13,151 bases of DNA, taken from contig JASLGC010000048.1 in NCBI GenBank assembly GCA_030150335.1, positions 1 through 13,151 of the forward strand. The letters run 5' to 3'. Both the position numbers and the translations under genes were made by a program. Each line of letters starts with the position of its first letter. Positions within the stretch are counted from its first letter, which is position 1. Positions 1 to 7,265 of this stretch are shown piece after piece. Under the pieces are notes generated by a model. That model worked only from the letters and a program-made list of their open reading frames with translations. It made no database searches and had not been told where the DNA came from. The stretch comes from Flavobacterium sp. Its GTDB lineage: Bacteria > Bacteroidota > Bacteroidia > Flavobacteriales > Flavobacteriaceae.

Positions 1-143
1 GTATATCCTGAAGTTAAAGTTCTTGCAGGTTTAGCAAAACCACCATTTAAGTCAATAGACCATTTGTTGTAAGGTTTGTCTTGAGCATTAGCTACACCAA
101 AAGCTAATACAGAAGCCAATAACGGTAATGTTAATTTTTTCAT
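1..143 (-). CDS. Exported protein, probably OmpA-like outer-membrane protein (5' end only)
   Basis: The gene starts at the ATG at 143-141 and runs off the left edge after 47 codons. The N-terminus reads MKKLTLPLLASVLAFGVANA followed by QDKPYNKW. This is a classic Sec signal peptide: a KK n-region, a hydrophobic core, and an ANA|Q cleavage site after about residue 20. The mature start (KWSIDLNGGFAKPARTLTSGY) resembles the first strands of OmpA-type beta-barrel porins of Flavobacteriaceae, which carry a C-terminal peptidoglycan-binding OmpA domain. That domain is outside the window, so the family call is inference from the N-terminus alone. A promoter-like TATATTTG box (217-210) and a 5'-leader stem-loop (166-190) precede it, which fits an abundant envelope protein. 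Export is well supported. The alternative is another small outer-membrane beta-barrel. Confidence 0.6.
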   Translation of the reverse strand, partial: MKKLTLPLLASVLAFGVANAQDKPYNKWSIDLNGGFAKPARTLTSGY

Positions 144-165
144 AGTTGTATTTTTAATTTCCACT

Positions 166-190
166 AAACTTGATCAAAACAATCAAGTTT
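166..190 (-). promoter_or_regulatory. 5'-leader stem-loop of the outer-membrane protein mRNA
   Basis: A perfect 9-bp inverted repeat (AAACTTGAT at 166-174, ATCAAGTTT at 182-190) with a 7-nt loop sits between the predicted transcription start and the ATG. It ends 22 nt before the start codon. It is not followed by a T tract, so it is not an obvious terminator. Its place in the leader suggests a role in mRNA stability or translation, as known for the E. coli ompA leader hairpin, or else a regulator site. The role is inference. Confidence 0.4.
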
Positions 191-209
191 TTACTAATCG
201 CTTAAGGAG

Positions 210-217
210 CAAATATA
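210..217 (-). promoter_or_regulatory. Promoter -7 box (TAnnTTTG) of the outer-membrane protein gene
   Basis: The minus strand reads TATATTTG, an exact match to the Bacteroidetes -7 consensus TAnnTTTG recognised by their unusual primary sigma factor. It lies 67 bp before the ATG and predicts a leader of about 60 nt. I see no clear TTG/TTTG -33 element at the usual spacing, so the match rests on the -7 box alone. Confidence 0.5.
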
Positions 218-307
218 ATGCAAACTTTTTAAATATCAGAAAAATTCCTACTTTTATTTCCCAAAAGGGCTAATTAGTAACTGTAATACTTAAAAAAAAC
301 ACTCAAA

Positions 308-742
308 ATGAAATATATTTCTAAAATATTTGTCACAGTTGATGTAATATTATTTAAAGAAATCCTAAAGGATTTAAATATCTTATTAATAAAGCGTAAA
401 AATGAGCCATTTAGAGATTTTTGGGCTTTACCAGGTGGCTTTGTTGATGAAAATGAGGACTTAAGCGATGCTGCAAGTAGAGAATTACTTGAAGAAACAT
501 CTATTAAAAACTCAAATTTAACTCAAACAAAAGCCTATGGGAAGCCATTTAGAGACCCAAGATCACATACAGTGAGTGTTGCTTTTTATGGAGAAGTAGA
601 AGAAAGAGTAGAGGGAAAGGCGGCAGATGATGCTAAAGAATTAAAGTGGTTTAATATTAAAGATTTACCTGATTTAGCGTTTGATCACAAGCAAATAATT
701 GCTGATGCAATAGAAATTAGAAAAAAAAATAAGCCTGAATAG
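308..742 (+). CDS. Nudix hydrolase, ADP-ribose pyrophosphatase/NrtR-like catalytic domain
   Basis: This is a 144-residue single-domain Nudix protein. The Nudix box GX5EX7REUXEEXGU is visible at residues 44-66: G44, E50, R58-E59 and E62-E63 are all present, so the metal-binding acidic residues are intact. The usual late glycine is replaced by serine (S65). The segment LPGGFVDENE followed by FRDPRSHTVSVAFY (about 81-94) is characteristic of the COG1051 ADP-ribose pyrophosphatase branch that also supplies the N-terminal domain of NrtR regulators. The C-terminal winged helix of NrtR is absent (the protein stops at residue 144), so this is an enzyme rather than a full regulator. Expected chemistry is Mg-dependent hydrolysis of a nucleoside-diphosphate-linked compound in the cytosol; the substrate cannot be read from sequence. 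It stands alone, divergent from the envelope protein gene, and its stop codon lies inside a terminator hairpin. Confidence 0.88.
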   Translation: MKYISKIFVTVDVILFKEILKDLNILLIKRKNEPFRDFWALPGGFVDENEDLSDAASRELLEETSIKNSNLTQTKAYGKPFRDPRSHTVSVAFYGEVEERVEGKAADDAKELKWFNIKDLPDLAFDHKQIIADAIEIRKKNKPE

Positions 743-755
743 GCTTATTTTTTTT
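722..755. terminator. Shared bidirectional terminator between nudix and DUF3817 genes
   Basis: A 15-bp perfect inverted repeat (722-736 pairing with 741-755, loop GAAT) has a GC core AAGCCT/AGGCTT flanked by A and T runs, so both strands produce a hairpin followed by U residues. The stop codon of the plus-strand Nudix gene (740-742) and the stop of the minus-strand DUF3817 gene (756-754) both fall inside or at the edge of the stem. Confidence 0.85.
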
Positions 756-1035
756 ATGCTTTACTATTAAGTAGTTTATTTTCCATTATAAAAGTTCCGA
801 AAGGAATAACAGAAGCGATACAAATAAGACCATATTTCTTCCAGCTCCATTTCTCATCGCTTTTTAATACAGTAGCCATAACTATGTATAATATAAATAA
901 TACTCCATGAGCCATTCCTACTTTACTTACCATTGCAGGCATATCCATAAAATATTTTAAAGGCATTGCAATAAACAATAAGACTAAAAGAGAAATTCCT
1001 TCAAGAAGAGCAATAATTTTAAATGATTTAAGCAT
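754..1035 (-). CDS. DUF3817-family small integral membrane protein
   Basis: This 93-residue, very hydrophobic protein has about three predicted membrane segments (roughly residues 5-27, 37-58 and 68-84). The sequence FKIIALLEGISLLVLLFIAMPLKY, then a MVSKVGMAHGVLFILYIV stretch with a conserved-looking GxxHG, matches the DUF3817 family (B. subtilis YdzA-type), which has no established function. The ATG at 1035 is the natural start, directly ahead of the first hydrophobic helix. It is preceded by the terminator of the upstream minus-strand gene and so should have its own promoter, but I could not find a convincing -7 box. The 3' end is packed against the convergent Nudix gene with an 11-bp gap and a shared terminator. 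The family call is firm; the role is unknown. Confidence 0.85.
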   Translation of the reverse strand: MLKSFKIIALLEGISLLVLLFIAMPLKYFMDMPAMVSKVGMAHGVLFILYIVMATVLKSDEKWSWKKYGLICIASVIPFGTFIMENKLLNSKA

Positions 1036-1079
1036 TTTTTTAAATTTAAGAGTTTTAAGATTGCTAATATAGATTTTAT

Positions 1080-1132
1080 ATCATAACAAAAAAAGCCTAT
1101 CAGTTAAACTAATAGGCTTTTTTTGTTATGAT
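1080..1132 (-). terminator. Strong terminator of the 122-residue protein gene
   Basis: A perfect 21-bp inverted repeat (1080-1100 with 1112-1132, 11-nt loop) is built around AAAAAAAGCCTAT/ATAGGCTTTTTTT. It starts 12 bp after the stop codon of the minus-strand gene at 1145-1513. The A7/T7 blocks inside the stem provide a U tract on either strand, so it probably works in both directions and also insulates the DUF3817 gene. Confidence 0.85.
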
Positions 1133-1144
1133 TAACATTTTAAA

Positions 1145-1513
1145 CTAGAAAGCTTGCAATCTTGTATTGTAGTCTCTTAAGTCTTCGATGTTATGCTTGT
1201 TGTTAATATCTTTATATAGAGATAAAAGGTATTGTAGACTTTCTAAATCATTTTTAGCAGGTGCTACTTCAGCCTCAACTCCTTCAGTTTCCTCTATAGC
1301 CTCATCTGATGGAATAGCAATCAAAAAAGCATTGTTGTTTTGAATATGCTCGTAAGTTAAACGAATAGATTTTACTAGAACCGGTTTTTCTTCTAATAGA
1401 GCAAACTCTCTTAGTTTTTGTAATTCCGGAACAATATTTTCTACAACTAGACCATCAGCAATTAAATCCGATTGGATCTTTTTAATCAATTTTAAAGCAT
1501 TTGCGTTTTCCAC
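1145..1513 (-). CDS. Conserved flavobacterial protein of unknown function, GTG start
   Basis: This 122-residue soluble protein has no signal peptide or membrane segment. I recognise the style of sequence (IADGLVVENIVPELQKLREFALLEEKP, then LVKSIRLTYEHI) from flavobacterial hypothetical proteins but know no function. It has a helical N-terminal region (residues 1-63), a variable acidic linker (about 71-88, EETEGVEAEVAPAKND) and a helical C-terminal segment (90-122, LESLQYLLSLYKDINNKHN). The start codon is GTG: the frame upstream is closed by TAA five codons before it with no ATG in between, and the next in-frame Met would remove conserved-looking sequence. A promoter-like TATTTTTG box lies at 1555-1548. 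The gene is monocistronic, with its own strong terminator. The absence of enzyme motifs suggests a structural or partner-binding role, which is only a guess. Confidence 0.75.
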   Translation of the reverse strand: MENANALKLIKKIQSDLIADGLVVENIVPELQKLREFALLEEKPVLVKSIRLTYEHIQNNNAFLIAIPSDEAIEETEGVEAEVAPAKNDLESLQYLLSLYKDINNKHNIEDLRDYNTRLQAF

Positions 1514-1547
1514 AGTAAATATCTTTTAAGTATAAAAAATTATAGCA

Positions 1548-1555
1548 CAAAAATA
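1548..1555 (-). promoter_or_regulatory. Candidate -7 box of the 122-residue protein gene
   Basis: The minus strand reads TATTTTTG, matching TAnnTTTG, 35 bp ahead of the GTG start. The nearest upstream TTG is about 25 bp away, a little farther than usual, so the match is weak. Confidence 0.3.
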
Positions 1556-1694
1556 ATCTTTTTCACTTATTATAAGAAAACAAAACGTGATTTATTTTAA
1601 CTAAAAAACAACAAATCATTGATTTAGTGAGTTTTACATTTCTTATTTCAGCTTATTTAGATAGTGTTTATCAGATTTAAGAGTATATTCCAAT

Positions 1695-1734
1695 AAAAAA
1701 CCGCCCTTTTCCGAAGAAAAGAAGCGGCTTTTTT
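1695..1734 (-). terminator. Terminator of the fad operon
   Basis: Located about 43 bp past the fadE stop codon. CCGC (1701-1704) pairs with GCGG (1723-1726) and CTTTTC (1706-1711) with GAAAAG (1716-1721), with a small internal loop; flanking A6 and T6 blocks supply the U tract. It is the only hairpin of this kind that I found from the marR start to this point, which supports a single transcript for marR-fadN-fadA-fadE. Confidence 0.75.
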
Positions 1735-1776
1735 CAAACAAACTAAACCAAATCGTCTATTTTCTAATTTAATTAA

Positions 1777-3570
1777 TTAGAAAATGTATTCGTTTGCATC
1801 TACCAATTTACTTGCAATTGTTTCTCTCAATGCATTTACGTTTGGTAAATTCACATATTTTGTAAATCTGCGTAGTCCCATCAACATAACACGTTGTTCA
1901 TCACCTTCAGCAAAAGAAGCAATACCTTCTTTTCCTTTTTCAGCAACAATATCAACAGCGTGGTATAGATATAGTTGAGCCATTGCAATTTCCTCTTTAA
2001 TATTTTCTTGACCTTTTACTTTTGCTAACTTCTCAGTTCTCAAGATTACACTTTCAGCCATATAGATTTCAATCATCATATCAGATGCAGCCATCAATAA
2101 AGCTTGGTGTTTATCTAAATCTGGTCCATATTTTTGGACAGCACTACCAGCTACCATTAAGAAAGCCTTTTTCAATTTCTCAACGATTTCTTTCTCCTCT
2201 GCAAATAATTCAGAATAATCAGGTGTATCAAAGCTCGGGATACTCATTAATTCATCAGCAACTTGCATCGCAGGTCCCAATAAATCAACATGTCCTTTCA
2301 TTGCTTTCTTAATCAACATACCTACAGCCAACATACGGTTAATCTCGTTTGTTCCTTCGTAAATACGTGCAATACGCGCATCTCTCCAAGCGCTTTCCAT
2401 AGGAGTATCTTCTGAGAATCCCATACCTCCAAAGATTTGGATACCTTCGTCAGCACAAGACTGTAAGTCTTCTGAAACTGCTACTTTAAGAATAGAACAC
2501 TCAATAGCGAATTCCTCTACACCTTTAAGCTCTGCATCTTGATGAGTATTTCCTTCTGCTACACGTTGGTTAATACGTGCTTCAATACTTGCTGCAGCTC
2601 TGTAAGAAGCAGCTTCACCCACATAAGCATTAGTAGCCATCTCTGCTAATTTAGTACGAATAGCACCAAAAGAAGAAATAGGTGTTTTAAACTGAATACG
2701 CTCATTAGCATACTGCACTGATTGTGTAATCAAACGACGTTGTGAATCTAAACAAGCAGCAGCAAGTTTAATACGACCAACGTTCAATGCATTCATAGCA
2801 ATTTTAAAGCCATTTCCTCTTTCAGACAACATATTTTCTACAGGAACTTTTGTTTCACTGAAGAATACCTGACGAGTAGAAGAAGCTCTAATACCTAATT
2901 TATGTTCTTCTTCACCTAATGTAATTCCGTTACTTGGGTCATTTTCAACAATGAAACCAGTAATGTTTTTATCATCTTCGATACGAGCAAAAACAATAAA
3001 TAAATTACAGAATCCAGCGTTAGAAATCCACATTTTTTGTCCAGTAATAGAGTAGTATTTACCATCCTCAGACAAAACAGCTTTAGTTTTTCCTGAGTTT
3101 GCATCAGATCCTGCATCTGGCTCTGTTAAACAGTACGCCCCAAACCATTCTCCTGAAGCTAACTTAGGAACATATTTATTTTTTTGCTCTTCATTTCCGT
3201 ATAATGTAATTGGCATTGTCCCAATACCTGTATGTGCACCAAAAGCAGTAGAGAAAGATCCTGTAGCTCCTGAAATATAATCACAAACTAACATTGTAGA
3301 AATAAATCCCATGCCTAAACCACCATAAGCTTCAGGAACAGCAACTCCTAAAAGTCCAAGTTCTCCAGCTTTACGCATAGTTTCTTCAGTAAAAGCGTAA
3401 TCCTTTTTCTCAAAGCGGTCTTTATTAGGCCATATTTCTTTATCAATAAATTCTTTAACTGATTCACGCATCATGATTTGCTCTTCTGAAAAATCTTCAG
3501 GAGTAAATACATTCTCGCTCTTTGTTTCTTTTACAAGGAATTGACCTCCTCTTGTGATATCTGTACTCAT
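1777..3570 (-). CDS. fadE: Acyl-CoA dehydrogenase, FadE type, with C-terminal extension
   Basis: This 597-residue FAD enzyme catalyses the first oxidation of beta-oxidation, acyl-CoA to trans-2-enoyl-CoA, passing electrons to electron-transfer flavoprotein. The N-terminal helical domain (about 28-142) is followed by a middle beta domain containing CLTEPDAGSD (147-156) and WISNAG (181-186), both acyl-CoA dehydrogenase signatures. The C-terminal helical domain has QIFGGMGFSEDTPMESAWRD (378-397) and RIYEGTNEINRML (402-414). E405 in YEG aligns with the catalytic base of medium-chain dehydrogenases. An additional helical C-terminal region (about 430-597) makes it longer than the 380-400-residue short/medium-chain enzymes and close to B. 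subtilis FadE (about 594), so longer acyl chains are likely. It is the last gene of the operon, 27 bp after fadA, and ends before a terminator. Electron-transfer flavoprotein genes are not nearby. Start ATG (MSTDITRGGQFLVKE) fits the family. Confidence 0.93.
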   Translation of the reverse strand: MSTDITRGGQFLVKETKSENVFTPEDFSEEQIMMRESVKEFIDKEIWPNKDRFEKKDYAFTEETMRKAGELGLLGVAVPEAYGGLGMGFISTMLVCDYISGATGSFSTAFGAHTGIGTMPITLYGNEEQKNKYVPKLASGEWFGAYCLTEPDAGSDANSGKTKAVLSEDGKYYSITGQKMWISNAGFCNLFIVFARIEDDKNITGFIVENDPSNGITLGEEEHKLGIRASSTRQVFFSETKVPVENMLSERGNGFKIAMNALNVGRIKLAAACLDSQRRLITQSVQYANERIQFKTPISSFGAIRTKLAEMATNAYVGEAASYRAAASIEARINQRVAEGNTHQDAELKGVEEFAIECSILKVAVSEDLQSCADEGIQIFGGMGFSEDTPMESAWRDARIARIYEGTNEINRMLAVGMLIKKAMKGHVDLLGPAMQVADELMSIPSFDTPDYSELFAEEKEIVEKLKKAFLMVAGSAVQKYGPDLDKHQALLMAASDMMIEIYMAESVILRTEKLAKVKGQENIKEEIAMAQLYLYHAVDIVAEKGKEGIASFAEGDEQRVMLMGLRRFTKYVNLPNVNALRETIASKLVDANEYIF

Positions 3571-3597
3571 AGTTTTATTTCGTTTTGGTTAATAGTC

Positions 3598-4779
3598 TTA
3601 TAATAATTCATAGATTCCAGCAGCCCCTTGTCCAGTTCCTACACACATAGTTACCATACCATACTTAGACCCGCGACGTTTCATCTCATCAAATAGTTGA
3701 ACAGAAAGTTTTGCTCCAGTACATCCAAGAGGGTGTCCAAGTGCAATAGCACCTCCATTTACATTAATAATTTCAGGGTTTAAATCTAATTCGCGAATAA
3801 CTGCTAATGATTGAGAAGCAAAAGCCTCATTCAATTCAAATAGATCTATATCCTTAACCTGCAAACCTGCTTGTTTTAGAACCTTAGGAATAGCCTTTAC
3901 AGGTCCCATTCCCATAATACGAGGTTCAACACCAGCAGCTGCATAATTCACCATTCTTGCGATAGGTTCAATATTCAATTCCTTAACCATTTCTTCTGAC
4001 ATAATCATAACGAAAGCAGCACCATCACTTGTTTGAGAAGAGTTTCCAGCTGTTACAGAACCATCAGCAGCAAATACAGGTCGTAATTTAGCCAATGCTT
4101 CAATAGAAGTACCAGCTCTTGGACCTTCATCTTTAGCTACTATATATGATTTAGAATCACGTTTTCCCTTTTCGTTAACGAAAACTTCGTTCACAGTAAT
4201 TGGAACAATTTGATTGTCGAATTTACCCTCAGCTTGCGCTTTCAACGCTTTCATGTGAGAGTTAAAAGCAAACTCATCTTGGTCAGCACGAGAAATATTG
4301 AATTGCTTCGCTACTGCCTCAGCAGTAAGTCCCATTCCCCAATAATAATCTTCATGACCTTCTTTAGCTAATCCATAATCAGGCGTAGCTTTATATCCAC
4401 CCATAGGGATGTAACTCATACTTTCAGCACCACCAGCAATAATACAATCTGCCATTCCAGCTTGTATTTTAGCTACAGCCATACTTATTGTTTCAATACC
4501 AGAAGCACAATAACGGTTTACAGTTACCCCAGGAACATCCTCAACTTTCAATCCCATCAAAGAGATCAAACGAGCAATGTTTAACCCTTGTTCAGCCTCA
4601 GGCATAGCATTACCAACCATAACATCATCAATACGACTCTTGTCAAATTCTGGTAATGATTTCATTAAGTGCTCAATTGTTTCAGCCGCAAGCTCATCAG
4701 GTCTTTTAAATCTGAACACACCTCTTGGTGCTTTACCTACAGCCGTTCTATATCCTTGTACTATATATGCAGTTTTCAT
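3598..4779 (-). CDS. fadA: Acetyl-CoA acyltransferase (3-ketoacyl-CoA thiolase)
   Basis: This 393-residue thiolase has the usual length for the family. It catalyses the last step of beta-oxidation, cleaving 3-ketoacyl-CoA with CoA to acetyl-CoA and a shortened acyl-CoA. The nucleophilic cysteine is C91 in VNRYCASGIE. The GHP motif (NGGAIALGHPLGCTGA, 341-356) supplies H349, and the C-terminal cysteine loop is CVGTGQGAAG (379-388, C379). All three catalytic elements are intact. It sits between fadN and fadE with gaps of 29 and 27 bp, the same gene order as the B. subtilis fadNAE operon, which favours a degradative thiolase over a biosynthetic acetoacetyl-CoA thiolase. The fadN-fadA spacer contains a small tandem repeat (TAGTTTAAA twice). 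Confidence 0.95.
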   Translation of the reverse strand: MKTAYIVQGYRTAVGKAPRGVFRFKRPDELAAETIEHLMKSLPEFDKSRIDDVMVGNAMPEAEQGLNIARLISLMGLKVEDVPGVTVNRYCASGIETISMAVAKIQAGMADCIIAGGAESMSYIPMGGYKATPDYGLAKEGHEDYYWGMGLTAEAVAKQFNISRADQDEFAFNSHMKALKAQAEGKFDNQIVPITVNEVFVNEKGKRDSKSYIVAKDEGPRAGTSIEALAKLRPVFAADGSVTAGNSSQTSDGAAFVMIMSEEMVKELNIEPIARMVNYAAAGVEPRIMGMGPVKAIPKVLKQAGLQVKDIDLFELNEAFASQSLAVIRELDLNPEIINVNGGAIALGHPLGCTGAKLSVQLFDEMKRRGSKYGMVTMCVGTGQGAAGIYELL

Positions 4780-4787
4780 TTTCTCAG

Positions 4788-4806
4788 TAGTTTAAATTAG
4801 TTTAAA
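4788..4806. repeat. Short tandem repeat in the fadN-fadA spacer
   Basis: TAGTTTAAA occurs at 4788-4796 and again at 4798-4806, and a third TAGTTT at 4810-4815 overlaps the fadN stop codon. It looks like a small slippage duplication filling the intercistronic gap; no function is evident. Confidence 0.5.
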
Positions 4807-4808
4807 GA

Positions 4809-7214
4809 TTAGTTTCTTAATGGTTTCCCATTTTTCAACATAAATTGGATTCTTTCCAATGTTTTACGTTCACCACAAAGAGACAAGAAAGCCTCTCTCT
4901 CAAGATCAAGTAAATATTGTTCTGTTACCAATGTAGCTTCAGATAAATCACCACCAGCCATAACATAAGCCAACTTATTAGCAATCTTACGATCGTGTTC
5001 TGAGATATACTTACCTGCCATCATACTATCCGTTCCTACTAAGAACATACCCAATGCTTGACGACCAAGAACCTTAATATCTTTGCGTTTTACTGGTTGA
5101 GTATAACCAGCTTCCGCCATAACTAAAGCTTCGCGTTTAGCTTGAGCTAATTGTAAATCTTTATTTACTACAACAATATCTTTTCCTCTTTGTAAGATAT
5201 TCAAATCGAAGGCCTCTTGTGCAGAAGTAGCTACTTTAGCCATTCCAATAGTCAAGAAATGCTCTTGAAGCGTATTTAATTCCACGTCGTTTTTACGGTA
5301 AAGATCAGCTGCTCTTACAGTCATTTCTTTAGAACCACCACCACCAGGAATAAGTCCAACTCCAAACTCTACTAATCCAATGTACGTTTCAGCTGCAGCA
5401 ACAACTTTATCTGCGTGTAAACTCAATTCACATCCACCACCAAAAGTCATTCCGTGTGGAGCTGCTACAACAGGAATACCAGAGTAGCGCATTTTCATCA
5501 TTGTATCTTGGAACATTTTAATAGCAATGTTTAACTCATCATAATCTTGTTCCGCAGCCATCATGAAGATCATCATTAAGTTTGCCCCAACAGAGAAGTT
5601 AGAACCTTGGTTACCTACAACCAAACCTTGAAAATCTTTCTCAGCTATTTCTACAGCTTTATTTAAACCAGCAAGTACACCACCGCCGATAGTATTCATT
5701 TTAGAATGAAACTCTAAGTTTACAATTCCATCTCCTAAATCAATTAACGAAGCTTCACTATTACCCCAAACTTTATTAGTAGCTCTAATGTTATCAAGGA
5801 TAATAAAAGCATCCTGACCAGGAATTGGTTCAAATGATTTTGTATTCTGATTGTAGAATAATTTCTTACCATTTTCAACTTTGTAGAAACTCTTAGCCCC
5901 AGTAGAAGCTAATTCTTTTACCCAATCAGCAACTTGATACCCCTCTTTTTCAACTAAGGCAACTCCCTTTTCAAGACCTACAAGATCCCAAGTTTGGAAA
6001 GGCCCATATTTCCATGCATAACCAGTACGCATAGCATCATCAATAGGGTAGAAGGTATCTGTAATCTCAGGTACACGTTGAGAAACATAAGCAAAAAGAG
6101 AAGCAAAGTGTTTACGGATTAATTCTCCCGCTTTACTTTGATCTGCAAGTAATACAGCTAATTTAGCTTTTGTACCACCAGCTTGCTTAGCTGTTTCTAC
6201 AGCAGTAATTTTAGCACGTTCTAAAGGTCTATACTCTAACTTTTCAAGGTCAAGTGCAAAACGATTTGTTTTACCTTCTTTATCGACCTCTTTGTAATAG
6301 AATCCCTTACGTGATTTATCACCTAAGAACTTATTCTCTAATAAGAAATTTAAAGGTTTACTATCTTTAATCTCCTGAATCATTGTATCATTAGGACAAT
6401 TTTGTTTTAATCCATTAGTTACATTAATAGCAGTATCTAAACCAACTAAGTCTCCTAATTTAAAAGTACCTGTTTTTGGTCTTCCTAAAATAGAACCCGT
6501 TAATGTATCAGCTTCTTCGATTGTCAATCCAATCTCTTGAGCTAATTGCATTACCATTGCCATAGAGTAAACCCCAACACGGTTACCAATAAAACCAGGA
6601 GTATCTTTACATAACACAGGCGTTTTACCTAAGTATAAGCTTGAGTAACGTTGGAAGAATGAAATAACCTCAGGACACGTATGTGGACCAGGGATGATTT
6701 CAAATAACTGTAAATATCTTGGAGGATTAAAGAAGTGAGTACCACAGAAGTGTTTTTGAAAATCTTCTGAACGTCCTTCAACCATTAACTTCATTGGAAT
6801 ACCAGAAGTATTCGAAGTTATTAAAGAACCTGGTTTTCTATATTTTTCAATCTGTTCAAACACAGATTTTTTAATATCTAATCTTTCGATTACAACCTCA
6901 ATAACCCAGTCGCAATCTTTTATCTTTACTAAATCATCTTCGATGTTACCAGTAGAAATGCGTTCTGCAAATTTCTGCAAGTAAATAGGAGAGGGTTTAG
7001 ATTTCAACGCATTTGCCAAGTGCGTATTAGCAATTCTATTTCTTACAACTTTACTTTCTAAAGTAAGGCCTTTCTTTTCCTCATCCGGAGTTAGCTCACG
7101 AGGTAAAATATCAAGAAGTAAAACTTCCAGGCCAATATTAGCAAAGTGACAAGCAATAGCTGATCCCATAACACCAGAACCCACTACCGCTACCTTTTTA
7201 ATAATACGTTTCAT
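4809..7214 (-). CDS. fadN: 3-hydroxyacyl-CoA dehydrogenase/enoyl-CoA hydratase bifunctional enzyme, FadN type
   Basis: This 801-residue fusion carries out the two middle steps of beta-oxidation: hydration of trans-2-enoyl-CoA and NAD-dependent oxidation of 3-hydroxyacyl-CoA. The N-terminal Rossmann domain (1 to about 195) has the GSGVMG nucleotide-binding turn (12-17). H160 in CGTHFFNPP and E172 in FEIIPG match the dehydrogenase His-Glu pair. Dehydrogenase C-terminal domains follow, beginning at DTPGFIGNR (204-212) and repeated at about 365-430. The hydratase/crotonase domain is C-terminal (about 490-690), with both catalytic glutamates: E596 in GGGCEL and E616 in VEFGVGLIPGGGG. Dehydrogenase first and hydratase second is the FadN order (B. 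subtilis FadN is about 789 residues), opposite to E. coli FadB. It starts 51 bp after marR and is followed by fadA. A TATATTTT sequence in the marR-fadN gap is only a near match to a promoter. Confidence 0.93.
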   Translation of the reverse strand: MKRIIKKVAVVGSGVMGSAIACHFANIGLEVLLLDILPRELTPDEEKKGLTLESKVVRNRIANTHLANALKSKPSPIYLQKFAERISTGNIEDDLVKIKDCDWVIEVVIERLDIKKSVFEQIEKYRKPGSLITSNTSGIPMKLMVEGRSEDFQKHFCGTHFFNPPRYLQLFEIIPGPHTCPEVISFFQRYSSLYLGKTPVLCKDTPGFIGNRVGVYSMAMVMQLAQEIGLTIEEADTLTGSILGRPKTGTFKLGDLVGLDTAINVTNGLKQNCPNDTMIQEIKDSKPLNFLLENKFLGDKSRKGFYYKEVDKEGKTNRFALDLEKLEYRPLERAKITAVETAKQAGGTKAKLAVLLADQSKAGELIRKHFASLFAYVSQRVPEITDTFYPIDDAMRTGYAWKYGPFQTWDLVGLEKGVALVEKEGYQVADWVKELASTGAKSFYKVENGKKLFYNQNTKSFEPIPGQDAFIILDNIRATNKVWGNSEASLIDLGDGIVNLEFHSKMNTIGGGVLAGLNKAVEIAEKDFQGLVVGNQGSNFSVGANLMMIFMMAAEQDYDELNIAIKMFQDTMMKMRYSGIPVVAAPHGMTFGGGCELSLHADKVVAAAETYIGLVEFGVGLIPGGGGSKEMTVRAADLYRKNDVELNTLQEHFLTIGMAKVATSAQEAFDLNILQRGKDIVVVNKDLQLAQAKREALVMAEAGYTQPVKRKDIKVLGRQALGMFLVGTDSMMAGKYISEHDRKIANKLAYVMAGGDLSEATLVTEQYLLDLEREAFLSLCGERKTLERIQFMLKNGKPLRN

Positions 7215-7265
7215 AATTTAATAATTCATTGGTTTTTAGTCTAAAATATAAGCCTTAAGATAAGA

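Noticed and set aside
2709..2715. GCATACT half-site of the marR palindrome inside fadE
   Set aside because: A single 7-base half-site inside coding sequence without its partner arm is not evidence of an operator.
7215..7265. Internal promoter between marR and fadN (TATATTTT)
   Set aside because: One mismatch to TAnnTTTG in AT-rich sequence and no -33 element; not enough to claim separate transcription of fadN.
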